From: Limnephilus marmoratus
Lineage: Eukaryota > Arthropoda > Insecta > Trichoptera > Limnephilidae
Reading direction: 5' to 3'
Assembly (NCBI GenBank): GCA_917880885.1
Contig: OU862919.1
Coordinates: 14,154,001-14,218,000, forward strand
DNA length: 64,000 bases
Part shown: in pieces, positions 19,441 through 29,002 of the stretch
Position numbering within the stretch: the stretch's first letter is position 1
Layout: each line of letters begins with the position of its first letter
Position numbers and translations under genes: made by a program
Notes under the pieces: model-generated
Told to the model about the DNA's origin: nothing
What the model saw: only the letters and a program-made list of their open reading frames with translations
Databases searched by the model: none

Positions 19441-20380
19441 TTTTTCATTTTATTAAAATATTTAATAATTTAAATACGTAATGTACGATAGAATGATGAT
19501 AGTATACATGAGACTGAGATGGTTTTATAGTGTAAGATTTAATATCTTAGGCGACTTGTGCAGGCGGCTGTGAATACTTGATGTGGGCAGGGGTCATCAA
19601 TATTCTGGAAAAAACTATTATTATGTCACATAAATAATTATGAGATTGTTATTTATTTGGGACAAGTTCGACACTCATTCCCCATTAATCCCGCCACGTT
19701 GTCTGGGAGCCTGTACCTTCCTCGTGTGGAGGCTGTCTGGGTCATCACCACATCACCAATCCATCCTCATGGAAAGCCCTAGGCTGGCTTTCGTCCAGGC
19801 GCGGACTGGAACGTGCTACCCGCAATTTCCGGATGGGCCGGCCTTCATCCTGGTGCGGACCTCTCCAAGGAACATCATCATGGCATTCTTTAGTTAGATA
19901 GTTAGTTTAGCGAGTCCATCTGGTATGTGTATTTTTATATATTCCTTTTGTTACCCTGGTAAGAAGTTTGCACACTTCCATGTTGCTTTTTGTTCTATAC
20001 ATATTTTTAAAGTTCATCTTCTTTGATTTTTCCGAAACCCTACCTACATGATAGACAACTACTTGGCCCACTATCCTGAGTCCTGGTTTCTGCTCTGCCG
20101 CAAGGTTACATTTCATACGAGCATGATTCGTTACAATTATTATTAAATCAACATAAAAGTACTTTAACACTGATAAATTTATCTATTTAGTACATAAATA
20201 GGTGCACATATAAAATGACATTGTAAATTTTAATCTCTATGATGAGGGCAAGACTATTTAACTGATTGGGCATTAAAATGGAGCGGTAATACTATCGGTA
20301 TGATGTACTTTTGTGAATCCTGTGAATTATTTAGCTCATGACGTGTGAGCGATCCAAGTTGCATTCGAATATATGCTTAC
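19441..20380. other. unassigned stretch
   Basis: AT-rich with a GC-richer island at about 19,670-19,890 that contains an 85-codon open frame without recognisable motifs. An 87-codon minus-strand frame at 19,907-20,170 is equally featureless. Not identified. Confidence 0.4.
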
Positions 20381-21510
20381 ATTGTTGGGGACCTCACCAC
20401 TTTCCCAACGGCGTTATAAGGAAACTTATGGTTTCCTCCGTGACCGCACACGTCAAGACTCTATTTTATTGAACGAAGCTACATTTATTTGAACGACTCC
20501 AGACCCTCCAATGTCCATGCATACGGGGTTAGAAAGCAGTATGCAAGTACTTACATTAACATAATACAAAAGAATAATAAATGTGGCAGCCCGTAGAATA
20601 ATTCTTCTACAATCTATGGAGAAAAATATATACAGATAAAAGTGTTAGTAAATAAAAAGAAAAATAAGAGCTGCGCCCGGTTGAGGAAGCCTGGAATAAG
20701 AGAATTAACGAAAAAATAAAAGTAATAATATAATGCAAGTATTTACAATAATAACAGAGGGAAAATAAAATGCATAGAAAGAAAATATTCAGAGAAGGTA
20801 TTCCACAAACCACCAGGCAGTCTCAATGACAATGTGCATGGCTATCGGCCCAACCGCAGACGAAACCCGGAATCCGCGCCCTTTAGCCGGCTCATACAGC
20901 GCTGACGGTTTCCAAAACAGTAGGCTGGAGCAGCTGACCCGCGGTTCCTGGCGGCATCCAGTACCAGGGCGGTTGTCAGCCATCCGACTACTTCGATTGC
21001 GGTTGCGACTACAGATCGCACGTCGCTTCTCAGCTAGCTCTTCTACCTTCCAGTGTAGTCGGAAAGACTTGTGTGATGTCTGCGTCTGCATACGGCGGAT
21101 TTCCAATTCCATGAATGTCGTAAATAATAGACTTCTAAGGTAGTCTGATGCCGATCCAGGGATTTGATAACAGGAATAAAAGTATAAAGTTACTGAAGGA
21201 CGTGGATTTTAACGGTTACATGGTGAAGTAAAATAAATATGGCGTAGTGATGCGTCGTACAGCCACTGGGGCGGTGGCCGAGGTCACCCGTGGCTCGTCA
21301 AGGAATAAAGATTCAAGGCCAAACTTACTTTAATGATACCTCTGCTCAGATGGTCAGTCCAACCAACTGTGTAGAGTAAAAATAACGATGTTGCTAATAT
21401 AACAAGCCTGAAATGTTATCATTCCGATACCTAAAGGCATCCACTCACTAAGAACTATATTCACTTTGGCAATCCACCAAACTTGTTACGTTTATATGTA
21501 ACATTCATAG
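20381..21510. other. unassigned GC-richer segment (20,820-21,110) in AT-rich surroundings
   Basis: TGTTGGGGACC...CCCAAC at 20,383-20,412 forms a hairpin and GGAAACTTATGGTTTCC at 20,428 forms another. 20,820-21,110 is distinctly GC-richer and open on both strands (105-107 codons), a sign of composition rather than coding. It could be an old LTR or gene-derived piece, but no boundaries or domain could be shown. Confidence 0.35.
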
Positions 21511-21566
21511 GTCCGTCAGTCCGTCACTCCTGGACACAAGACTCCCCGATTTCTACCCACCCCCAG
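21511..21566 (+). mobile_element. SINE-A fragment
   Basis: Carries TCCGTCACTCCTGGACAC and CCGATTTCTACCCACCCC, the middle portion of the family. Confidence 0.65.
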
Positions 21567-22520
21567 GGGCGTGCATTCCATATAGGCATATAAGCACTGC
21601 CTACTCTACCGTATTTGTAAAACATAAGCATGTAAATAATATTATTAATTATTAAATTATTGCTAAAAATAAATACGCACTTTTAAAAATAAGCGCGAAA
21701 AAGCTGAGTAACCGAAACTACGCGAGCGCCACATCAAACGGCATACTAAACACGTGGCATAAACTGTAACTAGACTGAACTCCCACTGCCTCACTAAAAT
21801 ACGGCCAAAGGCTATGCCCACTACACCGTTCCATACCATGACCGTACTATGAACGTATCAGACACGAAATAAACATGCTACGCCCTACTATGCCCACTAG
21901 AACGTGCTAACACCGTATTATACCCGTACGCAACGGTTATAGTGACCGTACGATAACCGTACACACTGCGGTTAGTGTCCGTACCATCCCCGTTCGGACG
22001 GAGTGACAACGCGGTGCAATCACGAACTGACGGAGTGGTAATGCATGGCACGCAAAGGTGTTAGAACGGGGATCGTACGCGGATGATCACTGGTCTAACA
22101 CCGTCGCGTGCCATGCATAGAGCGGACCGGCACCTGCAAAATATTGTCATCGAGAATTCGCCGTCAGTCCGGTCATGGTATGTGACGGTGTTGGTCGGTA
22201 ACGCGAAGGGGTAGTGGGCAGCGTTTCATACTGATCGATACAAAGAATATTTTTTTGCATGCGCCGCTACGGTTACGGTCATGGTATGGAACGGTGTAGT
22301 GGGCATAGACCTTTAGGCAGTGCTTTCTGGAACAATATTAGCAAATGGCAATCAGTGACGACAGTGACATCTGTTGTTATCTATTTCTATCAACTGGTTG
22401 TCTTACCAGCAGAAAGCACACTTAGCGAAAACTTGTACAAAGGGAGTTATTTGTAGTAATTTTTTTTATTTATTTATTTGAATCAATTCGGCAGTTTTCC
22501 CACTGCCTACCCTGATCAAA
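21567..22520. mobile_element. composite element around a GC-rich foldback
   Basis: The surrounding unit begins GGGGCGTGCATTCCATATAG and contains AAGCACTGCCT near 21,592. The inverted counterpart AGGCAGTGCTTT lies at 22,315. A further CACTGCCTACC occurs at 22,501. The core 21,810-22,311 is described separately. No coding capacity. Confidence 0.5.
21810..22311. repeat. GC-rich foldback (arms ~250 bp)
   Basis: Outer arms 21,810-21,846 and 22,274-22,311 match over 37-38 bases (CTATGCCCACTACACCGTTC at the outer end) with one indel. Middle arms: GCCCACTA...CTAACACCGT (about 21,892-21,916) with GACGGTGTTGG...TAGTGGGC (about 22,184-22,219). Inner arms: TGCATGGCACGC / GCGTGCCATGCA (22,042-22,053 and 22,106-22,117) and GGTGTTAGA / TCTAACACC. 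All pairs share a centre near 22,060-22,080. Base composition is near 50% GC, unlike its flanks. Confidence 0.75.
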
Positions 22521-22523
22521 AAC

Positions 22524-23245
22524 TATGTTTTTTTTTACGTTAACTCCACACAGGAGGCCCTGAGGAAAATAATTTCCCTTTAGGGCCTATGTCATCTGGG
22601 ATGCTGTGTGGAGGGTCTTTTTGAGGAGAGGAAGGAATGAACATTGGTCTTGAAGAGACCCATGTTGTAGGAAAGAGGAAACACAGAGGCCGGCAAATCA
22701 TTCCACAGCCGAGCTGTTGAACACAAGAACGAGTCAAAGAAATGACCCGTTCTCATGTGGTAAATGTCAACCGTGTACAAATGTTGGGCACGTGTTTGGC
22801 ATGTTTCCCGACTATGCACCGGTGCCGAAGGGATCAATGATGCTAGTTTCTCGGAGCATCTTCCATTGTAATACCGGTAGAACCAGGATTTCATTCTCAC
22901 CCGACGCCTGTGCTCTAAAGATTGCAATCCGTCTGTTAAGATGGGAGAATCTATCAAACGGACCGCCCGTTTCTGCACAGAGTCGAGACTATTTTTCAGG
23001 TATTTTGGAGCTCCAGACCAGAGGTGGCTGCCAAATTCAACCGTGGGGCGCACTTGTGATTTGTACAGGGTTAGCAGTTGTGTACTATTAAAGTATCTGC
23101 GGGCCCTGTACAGTACGCCCAGTTTTTGGGAGGCTAACTTTACTCTAGCTTCGATGGAGCCCCCATACCTGAGCTGGTCACTTATGGTTATACCAAGCAT
23201 TTCGATGGAGAGCCTGTTCGGAAGATTGCTTCCGTTGAAAGAGAC
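22524..23245 (-). pseudogene. LINE ORF2 C-terminus with 3' UTR (family alpha), copy 1
   Basis: Minus-strand frame from about 23,240 to 22,592 is open for over 200 codons: LGITISDQLRYGGSI, KLGVLYRARRYF..., LLTLYKSQVRPTVEFGSHLW, SVQKRAVRLI, HRRRVRMKSWFYRYYNG, TARLWNDLPASVFP and FKTNVHSFL. This is the thumb and C-terminal region of jockey/CR1-like reverse transcriptases; the catalytic palm lies beyond the 5' truncation. The 3' UTR holds the palindrome GGCCCTAAAGGGAAATTATT and ends ACGTAAAAAAAAA on the minus strand. The first dozen residues at 23,246-23,266 belong to the adjoining SINE-A piece. Confidence 0.85.
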
Positions 23246-23395
23246 TATGTGCACGCCACTGCCCACCCTTCATGTCTGTTTCCTTCCCAGAACTTCATCT
23301 CCTTTATTTATATTAAAATATCATTCACCCAGCATCCTCAAAGATGAAATAGGCCATAAAAGAAATTATTTTTCTCACAAAAATGTAACTTTAAA
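23246..23395 (+). mobile_element. SINE-A 3' fragment
   Basis: CACCCTTCATGTCTGTTTCC, TCCCAGAACTTCAT, CAGCATCCTCAAAGATGAAA and AATTATTTTTCTCA follow the family. It is placed head-to-head with LINE alpha copy 1. Confidence 0.65.
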
Positions 23396-23788
23396 AAAAT
23401 TCTTTTCATCATTTTAAAATAACGCATTATTTAATGTGATCTTATTAAAAAACTTTGGACAAACATTAAAAATAAAAATTCTCTCCAAGCTGAACTAAAT
23501 GAAAAAAATAAACATTTTAATTAGAATCAGCAGGATGTTAATTGGTTCTGGCTGTATTGCAGGAAAAATGGATGGTGTAATCATACTTTGAAAACTTCAA
23601 TGAGAAAGATAAAAGTTTTGATTTGTCGGTCTTCCATAAAGAGCATGTACCCGTACACTGTGCACTCTGCAGGTATTGACTGCGATAGTGCTTTTCTCGG
23701 GACTGAATTTCTGCACAAATAAAATAGAAGTTAAAATGCAAAACAAATTAACTCGATATCACGAGACGTGAATTATATATTAGTTATT
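23396..23788. other. no recognisable feature
   Basis: AT-rich sequence between the SINE-A fragment and mariner copy 1. Confidence 0.5.
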
Positions 23789-23962
23789 ATTGGTCGTTAC
23801 ATATGAAATTGGCGTTTTGCCGTACTGGAAACTTTGATCTCAAATATCTTCTCTTCGGTTAGGAATTCCAAATTCAAATTTATACAGCTATTTACTCATG
23901 TATTTGTGTTTCGAAAATTATAATTCATTTGTTTTTTTTCTTTGCGTCACTTAGTTTACAAA

Positions 23963-24693
23963 ATGGAAAACTTGAAAAATCGTGTTATTTACGAGTATGA
24001 GTTCCACCGTGGCACCAGTGCTGCAGAAACGGCTCGAAGGATTAATGATGTGTATGGCGACGGTGCCGCAAAAGAAAAAAACAGTGCGTTTTTGGTTCCA
24101 ACGTTTTCGTTCTGGAAATTTCGACCAGAACAAGCCCGACAGATAATGAAGAATTAAAGGCTATTGTGGAAGCGGATCCATCGCAAACCACGTCCGAGTT
24201 TAGCGGCCTACACACGACACTGCATTTAGTGACTGCGGCAGTGACTACTAGAAATTGGATGGTGAGGAGGGCGCTTTAGCTGCAGGCTGCGGTGTTAGTG
24301 ATAAAACTGTTTTAATCCACTTGAAGCAAATTGGGAAGGTGAAAAAGCTTGAAAGGTGGGTACCTCACGAATTGAGTGAAGCAAATCAACAAACGCGCGT
24401 TGACCGCTAGACCACACACTGCACAACAGACGGCTATCAAATTAGAGGAGCTTCAATTGGAATGTCTAAGACATCCACCGTACCCTCCGGACCTTGCCCC
24501 AACAGATTACCATTTTTTTCGAAATTTGGATAACTTCTTGCAAGGGAAAAAATTCAACTCCGATGGGGCAGTTCAAACAGCCTTCAAAGATTTTATTGAT
24601 TCTCGTACGAATGGTTTTTTTAGTAAAGAGATCGATGAACTACCTACGAGATGGCAACAGTGCATAGATAGCAATGGTACATACTTTGATTAA
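23963..24693 (+). pseudogene. mariner transposase, internally deleted
   Basis: Starts MENLKNRVIYEYEFHRGTSA with the paired helix-turn-helix N-terminus. One extra A near 24,080 shifts the frame after NDVYGDGAAKE. Then come the IHLKQIGKVKKLERW and VPHELSEANQQTR segments, followed by a large deletion that removes the first catalytic Asp (DEKW region) and its surroundings. Reading resumes at RPHTAQQTA (just after the second Asp) and continues through HPPYPPDLAPTDYHFF, holding the third Asp of the DD34D motif, to CIDSNGTYFD. The same deletion junction (CAACAAACGCGCGTT...ACCACACACTGC) is present in copy 2. Confidence 0.88.
24202..24275. mobile_element. 74-bp mini-insertion with imperfect TIRs inside mariner copy 1
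   Basis: Relative to the mariner family this segment is extra. Its ends AGCGGCCTACACAC and (inverted) AGCGCCCTCCTCAC match at 11 of 14 positions, and the flanks read TTT and TTA. A 3-bp TWA-type duplication would suit a PIF/Harbinger MITE, but with one mismatch that is tentative. A direct repeat AGTGACT-GCGGC-AGTGACT lies in its middle. Confidence 0.5.
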
Positions 24694-24762
24694 ATAAATA
24701 TATTATATTTAAAAAAATCGACTTTATGTTCCTCCCATACAAAACGCCAATTTCAAACCTAA

Positions 24763-25492
24763 TATAAAGTCATGAAATACAGTATCTTCCCTTGTTTCGA
24801 CATACCATCAATCTTGAATTAGAATATTGTATGAAAAAGGCCACGCCGCTAGTCCTCTGAACTCTTTATATAACGCATGTTCATAAAAATAAAAAAAAAT
24901 AATAATAAAGTAGTAGACAAACCCACTACCAAAAAAAACAATGGATATGCATTTCAGTATTGTGAAATTATGCAAACAAACAATTAATTATTTCATATTT
25001 TTAACAGAATTATTTTTAATTAGATGTTAAAAACCCGCTCCGCAGATTTTTAGTGCTAGGCCCAGCGGGCGGCTTTTGGTTCGGCTTCGCCCAGTTAGTG
25101 TTGGTGTCCATTTTATAAATCCAATAGGAACTGGTTCCAAAAATATCCACGTCGGATCCACCGTCATCCAGTATAGCTAGTCACCGGGACAAAGTAACTG
25201 GGACAGAGCAATGACGTCATATGTAATATGTAGCCGCTTGATACAACATGTTTACCGTCAATCTTTCCATATCCGGAGAGATACTACGTATTCACCGATT
25301 CGTAGAGTTGGAGAGACGTCCCCATCCGACCGTCTGAAGGAAGTAGCGACATCTTGAATTGAAATTGTGATCAATTCTTGAATTGAAATTCCACGTATAC
25401 AGATGTGATTTGTGGCGCGGCGCGTATGGCGTGGCGTTAGACATGCACTCAAAGCTGGGTTCTGAAATTCAACCGATTCAGACGATTGATTG
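24763..25492. other. no recognisable element
   Basis: Contains one inverted pair near 25,030-25,075 (AAAACCCGCT / AGCGGGCGGCTTTT). No domain or repeat family recognised. Confidence 0.45.
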
Positions 25493-25603
25493 ATTTATGA
25501 CTCGCATTCCGAAGGTCGCAGGATCGAATCCCGGCGTGGCCAATAAATTTTATTTGATTAATTTGTGTTATTTCACAATTTATTCATTTAAAATAATATA
25601 ATG
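25493..25603 (+). mobile_element. SINE-B copy 2, fragment
   Basis: From ATGACTCGCATTCCGAAGG through box B (AGGATCGAATCCCGG) to TTCATTTAAAATAATATAAT, then broken. Box A is missing. Confidence 0.8.
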
Positions 25604-25660
25604 TACCGTATTAATATTGTTATTAATATTGTTATTAATATACCGTATTAATATTGTTCG
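25604..25660 (+). repeat. TAATATTGTTAT tandem-like repeat
   Basis: TTAATATTGTTAT and ACCGTATTAATATTG units occur two to three times in a row at the broken end of the SINE-B fragment. Confidence 0.7.
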
Positions 25661-25959
25661 ATCCTGACCCGTAAATCGTGTATCGGCCACCACGCTACGC
25701 CACCACGGCCACGATTCCATATCCAGAAAAGTGCCCCTGGCGTTGCACGGAACACGTCAAACTCTGTAAAATGGCGGTGCTATTTTCCAGCTACACCCAC
25801 CCCTCGCAAGGCTGTGTGTATGGTGCTCTGATCCGCCAATCATGCTCCATGCTACCGACAGGTGAGCACTGACCAGATAGTCAGTTAGTGGGCACCCTCA
25901 CCCGTTTCAGGATTCAGGATTCCATTTCAGGATTCTCACCCTCTAACCTCCACCCTTTC
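25661..25959. other. GC-richer unassigned segment
   Basis: A 64-codon open frame at 25,678-25,872 has no recognisable features. TTTCAGGATTC is repeated three times at 25,905-25,937. Not identified. Confidence 0.4.
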
Positions 25960-26660
25960 TTTTTAAAATTTTTATTATTTATTAGTTTATACCACATGAA
26001 ATAAACTATTGAGGTCAAAGTTACATTTCAATTGATAAATATAAATATTTTAACAATAAGCATAACATTTATTTTTAAATACATTCATTCTTTATACTTT
26101 CAGGCACGTTACCATACATCTTTAGTCCTCTATACATTAGGCAGTTCTGTAATTTGATTTTTTCATATGTGGCAATCTAACTCTATTCATATTTTTCTTA
26201 TTTCTGAATTATTTACATCTTTATTAAAAACATTTTTATCCTTAAAGTATTTTTTGCATTTGGCTTTTCATAACTTATGCACAAAAATTAACACATTAAA
26301 TAGCAGTTTCTTTTTTATTGGAATCCAATTTAGCTCCTCTCTCATCAATTTGATTAACCCTTGCCTTTCCCAGTATCTATACATCTCTGTTATGTACAAC
26401 TTCTAGCTTTATTTATTTTAATTTTTTTAAAACGTTATGAGTAAAATCTCAAATTATAATATTTAATTAAATGAAGACAATATTAGCGAAACTCAATCGA
26501 AAATCTGGAGACAGAAAAAGATATTGGCTCGATGTCGTGAATAAAAAGATGTCGTGTCCCAGCCGAGCCAACATCTTTTTGTCTTCATTTAATTAAATAT
26601 TATAACTTCTAGCTTATTCAAATTTCCTTTATTGGCCTAATATAATATTGTAGAGCAGTA
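25960..26660 (-). pseudogene. LINE ORF2 C-terminal relic (family epsilon), interrupted
   Basis: Minus-strand pieces from about 26,655: LNKLEVVHNRDV and ILGKARVNQIDE, then across frames WIP-like IPIKK..LFN, MNRVRLPHMKKSNYRTA and EDLKMYG-like tail residues. Together these follow a jockey/CR1-like C-terminus and match 7,636-7,895. The copy is broken by stops and by an insertion at 26,410-26,603. Confidence 0.65.
26398..26615. mobile_element. ~194-bp insertion with internal inverted repeat and 12-bp target duplication
   Basis: AACTTCTAGCTT occurs at 26,398-26,409 and again at 26,604-26,615. Between them a 25-bp inverted repeat (ATAATATTTAATTAAATGAA / mirrored) and an inner pair AAAAAGAT.TTGGCTCG / CGAGCCAACATCTTTTT form a hairpin. 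The duplication sits in LINE epsilon. A long duplication with a foldback resembles the Penelope-type insertions elsewhere here, but there is no hammerhead core. Confidence 0.65.
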
Positions 26661-26756
26661 ATCTAAATCTGAAAGAGTAAAATATTAAAAAAAAAAATAT
26701 ATATATTAAAAAAAAAATCAAGAAGTGATAATAATAACAAATCTTATTATTTAGAC
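26661..26756 (+). repeat. low-complexity A-rich tract
   Basis: Runs of A interrupted by ATATATAT between 26,685 and 26,720. Nothing else is seen. Confidence 0.6.
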
Positions 26757-27154
26757 CTGACGGCCAGCGGGAAGGCTCTTGACTCGCATTCCGAAGGTCG
26801 CAGGATCGAATCCCGGCGTGGCCAATAAAATTTATTTGATTAATTTGTGTTATTTCACAATTTATTCATTTAAAATAATATAATGTATATGTGCGGCACG
26901 TTGCAGAGTGGAAGATACTTTCAGTATCGCCCTGGTGTAAGACCACCATTCAGAATTGAAATGTTGCTTGAAACGGCATTAGCCGTGTTTGGTGACCAGA
27001 TCTGAATAGCCAAGTACTTCCCAACCTTCCTCTTCCCTATCTCCTTCCCCTCCCTACTACCTTGAGCCCCACAACATACCACAATTTGTGATGCCACAGT
27101 CTGACTCAGACGGGAGCAGCTGAGACTCTTGTGAGGCATCACTATTAAAAAAAA
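26757..27154 (+). mobile_element. SINE-B copy 3
   Basis: Nearly full length: CTGACGGCCAGCGG at the head (box A degraded), box B AGGATCGAATCCCGG, complete body, tail CACTATTAAAAAAAAAA. Confidence 0.85.
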
Positions 27155-27240
27155 AAGATATTAATTCGACTAGATCAATAAAAAAATCAACTGTTCCAAG
27201 ATTCAACCTAACTTCAGCAATGAATTTTCTGATCCTGAAT

Positions 27241-27308
27241 TTTCAATTTGGTAGGCGGGTATGGGTACCACCGCCGATAGAACCATTTATTAGATAACCA
27301 ATACCGCT
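27241..27308 (+). mobile_element. SINE-A 5' fragment
   Basis: GTAGGCGGGTATGGGTACCA, CCATTTATTAGATAACCAAT: the 5' end of the family. SINE-B copy 4 follows at once. Confidence 0.7.
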
Positions 27309-27525
27309 GACGGCCGGCGTGGTCTAGCAGTAGGGCTTTTGACTCGCAATCCGAAGGTCGCGGGATTGAATTCCGGCGTGGGAAAATAAATTTTATTTGA
27401 TTAATTTGTGTTATTTTACGATTAATTCTTTTAAAATAATATATAGTATATTTGCGGCACGTTTCAGAATTGAAACGTTGCTTGAAATGGCTTTAGCCGT
27501 GTTTGGTGACCAGATCTGAAGAGCC
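27309..27525 (+). mobile_element. SINE-B copy 4, truncated with deletion
   Basis: Head with both boxes (GTGGTCTAGCAGT and GGGATTGAATTCCGG), body to TGACCAGATCTGAAGAGCC. The CAGAGTGG...GACCACCATT segment is deleted. Confidence 0.8.
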
Positions 27526-27770
27526 TATGGGGTTTTAAATGTTTGATGATGTGTGTAAAGTGTGTGGTAAATCAACTAAGTAGAATGTAGTTTCAATACT
27601 CACAGGTTTATTTACTAATTACAAACAGAACATAACCACCATAATTAAACATGAATAATTATAATGTGGAGGGCGAACAAACACGATTTACAAGGTTGTG
27701 TATTGACTGGGAGCTTAAGGCAGAATAATTTGGAGGATCTTCATCGCAGCGCGAGAGAATGACTTGGGAT
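27526..27770. other. no recognisable feature
   Basis: Mixed AT-rich sequence with no repeat family recognised. Confidence 0.4.
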
Positions 27771-27837
27771 TGAGATTGATTCCTATTGGATTCAATATTG
27801 GACGTTGATTTACAAAAAAAATGTTTATTTTTTTAGA
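27771..27837 (-). mobile_element. SINE-D body fragment, host of the Penelope insertion
   Basis: TTCAATATTGGACGTTGATTT, CAAAAAAAATGTTTATTTTT is the SINE-D body. It resumes after the Penelope copy at 28,561, giving the 13-bp duplication. Confidence 0.5.
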
Positions 27838-27888
27838 ATAATGAAATAATTTTACTTTGTATAAACCACTTATTTGATGTGCAAATCC

Positions 27889-27920
27889 GACCGGTTTCGG
27901 AACAAACGTTCCTTCGTCAG
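27889..27920 (-). ncRNA. hammerhead ribozyme core in the Penelope 3' end
   Basis: Minus strand: CTGACGA (27,914-27,920), A, stem II GGAAC/GTTCC closing a 4-base loop, then GAAAC (27,894-27,898) and CGGTC. The palindromic ACCGGT forms a minimal stem III, with the expected cleavage site after GTC. All invariant boxes are intact. Confidence 0.7.
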
Positions 27921-28016
27921 GGAAAGCTTATACTAATTTGACAGTTTCGAACAATGTTTTATTATGGTAGGGGTGGAGCTGTTGCTAGATAATAATGTAA
28001 ATTGGGTAGGTAGGTA

Positions 28017-28475
28017 TTAGTGTAGAATGGGTGGATAGGGGAACAAATCCATGATTGGGCTATATGACAATATTTTTTGTTTGTTGATAATAGATTCATT
28101 ATTTTTAAGGGATTTTTTAATTTCCAAGGCTTCTAAGTTATCTAAACGTTTTCCTTTATGATTAATATGAAGAATATTTATCCCTGTATTTTTTTCAAAA
28201 CTATGGTTATTTTCAATGATATGGTTAGCGAACTCAGAAAAATTATTATTATTAAGACACCTTAAATGTTCTTTGATTCTGATTTCAAAATTACGAGTGG
28301 TTTTTCCAATATAAAATGAGGGACAATCATTGCATTTGAGTTTATATATTCCGGAATTAGTCAATTTATGGTCTTTATCTTTAGTATTTCTCAAAAAATT
28401 ACCGATATTATTTCTTGTATAAAACGCTGGTTTAATATTAATATTTATATTGTTTAATATTTTATATATTTGCAC
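28017..28475 (-). pseudogene. GIY-YIG endonuclease domain of a Penelope-like protein
   Basis: Open for 152 codons from a GTG at 28,475. The upstream reverse transcriptase is absent by truncation. Residues about 42-60 read SGIYKLKCNDCPSFYIGKT, the GIY...YIG motif spaced by ten residues. Next come NFEIRIKEH with the conserved Arg, FANHIIENNH, and LEALEI with the conserved Glu before the stop at 28,017. This domain nicks target DNA for reverse transcription. The domain itself shows no disruption, so the copy is younger than the one at 14.8 kb, but it cannot act without the reverse transcriptase. Confidence 0.92.
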
Positions 28476-28574
28476 ATCAAATAAGTGGTTTATACAAAGT
28501 AAAATTATTTCATTATTCTATAATGGATAACCACAAAGTAATAGCTACATTCAAAAATATTTATTTTTTTAGAT

Positions 28575-28748
28575 ATCGAAGATTTGGTTTCGGTTTCGGC
28601 TTCGGTAGAAAGTCCTGTTTTGGTCGGACACTAATTATATTATTATTTAATTTATAAAAAAAGTAATCGAAGGTTTCGCTTTCGGCTTCGGTAGAAAATC
28701 CTGTTTCGGTCGGACATTAATTATATTATTATTTAATTTATAAAAACA
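28575..28748 (+). repeat. two tandem copies of an 86-bp unit (GGTTTCGGCTTCGG)
   Basis: GGCTTCGGTAGAAA at 28,598 recurs 86 bases later at 28,684, followed both times by TCCTGTTT(T/C)GGTCGGACA and TTATTATTTAATTTATAAAA. A related inverted segment (GCCGAAACCGAAACCGAAG) is at 42,652. Confidence 0.75.
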
Positions 28749-28930
28749 GTTTATTTATAAACAAGTTCTTCTACATAATTATAATTATGCGTGACAGATG
28801 TTTCGCCTTCTGAAGGCATTATCAAACTGCGCTTAATGTTTGTGCAGTTCCATAATGTGTACGTGTGTGTGATGTCACGCGTAATAAATTACTCAACAGA
28901 ACTAGTTTTTATAAATTAAATAATAAAATT
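28725..28930 (-). mobile_element. short Penelope-type insertion with inverted ends and a variant hammerhead
   Basis: ATTATTTAATTTATAAAAAC at 28,727 and its inverted copy GTTTTTATAAATTAAATAAT at 28,909 bound about 200 bases. On the minus strand the inside carries GCCTT...AAGGC, GAAAC and GTC in hammerhead order (28,791-28,826). Confidence 0.5.
28791..28826 (-). ncRNA. variant hammerhead core
   Basis: Minus strand: TTGATAA in place of CTGANGA, T, stem II GCCTT/AAGGC (3-base loop), GAAAC, then ACA..TGT as a short stem III and the GTC site. GCG upstream can pair with CGC after the site (stem I). Two core substitutions make activity doubtful. Confidence 0.45.
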
Positions 28931-29002
28931 ATTGAAATCATAGCAGTAATAAAAGATATTTTTATTTAATCACAATATTTCCGAAAAGTGTACATCTGTT
29001 GT

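Larger units (their letters stand above)
23789..24762 (+). mobile_element. mariner element, internally deleted, copy 1 (mellifera type)
   Basis: The left terminus holds GTTACATATGAAATTGGCG and the right terminus CGCCAATTTCAAACCTAA before TATA. Copy 2 at 39,078 shows the intact ends. The interior is a deleted transposase (separate entry) with a 74-bp insertion. Transposition would need a full-length relative. Confidence 0.88.
27825..28573 (-). mobile_element. Penelope-like element, 5'-truncated, with 53-bp inverted ends and 13-bp target duplication
   Basis: TTATTTTTTTAGA flanks the insertion at 27,825-27,837 and 28,561-28,573. The segments 27,834-27,886 and 28,468-28,520 are perfect 53-bp inverted copies of each other. 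Between them lie the endonuclease end (separate entry) and the 3' UTR with a hammerhead core. Known biology: Penelope elements often have inverted terminal segments and variable target duplications. This copy was 5'-truncated and back-folded on insertion. Confidence 0.9.

Noticed and set aside
20383..21404. Solo LTR starting TGTTGGGG and ending AATATAACA
   Set aside because: TG...CA ends exist, but the flanks (ACAT and AGCC) do not match and no inverted terminus beyond three or four bases is seen.
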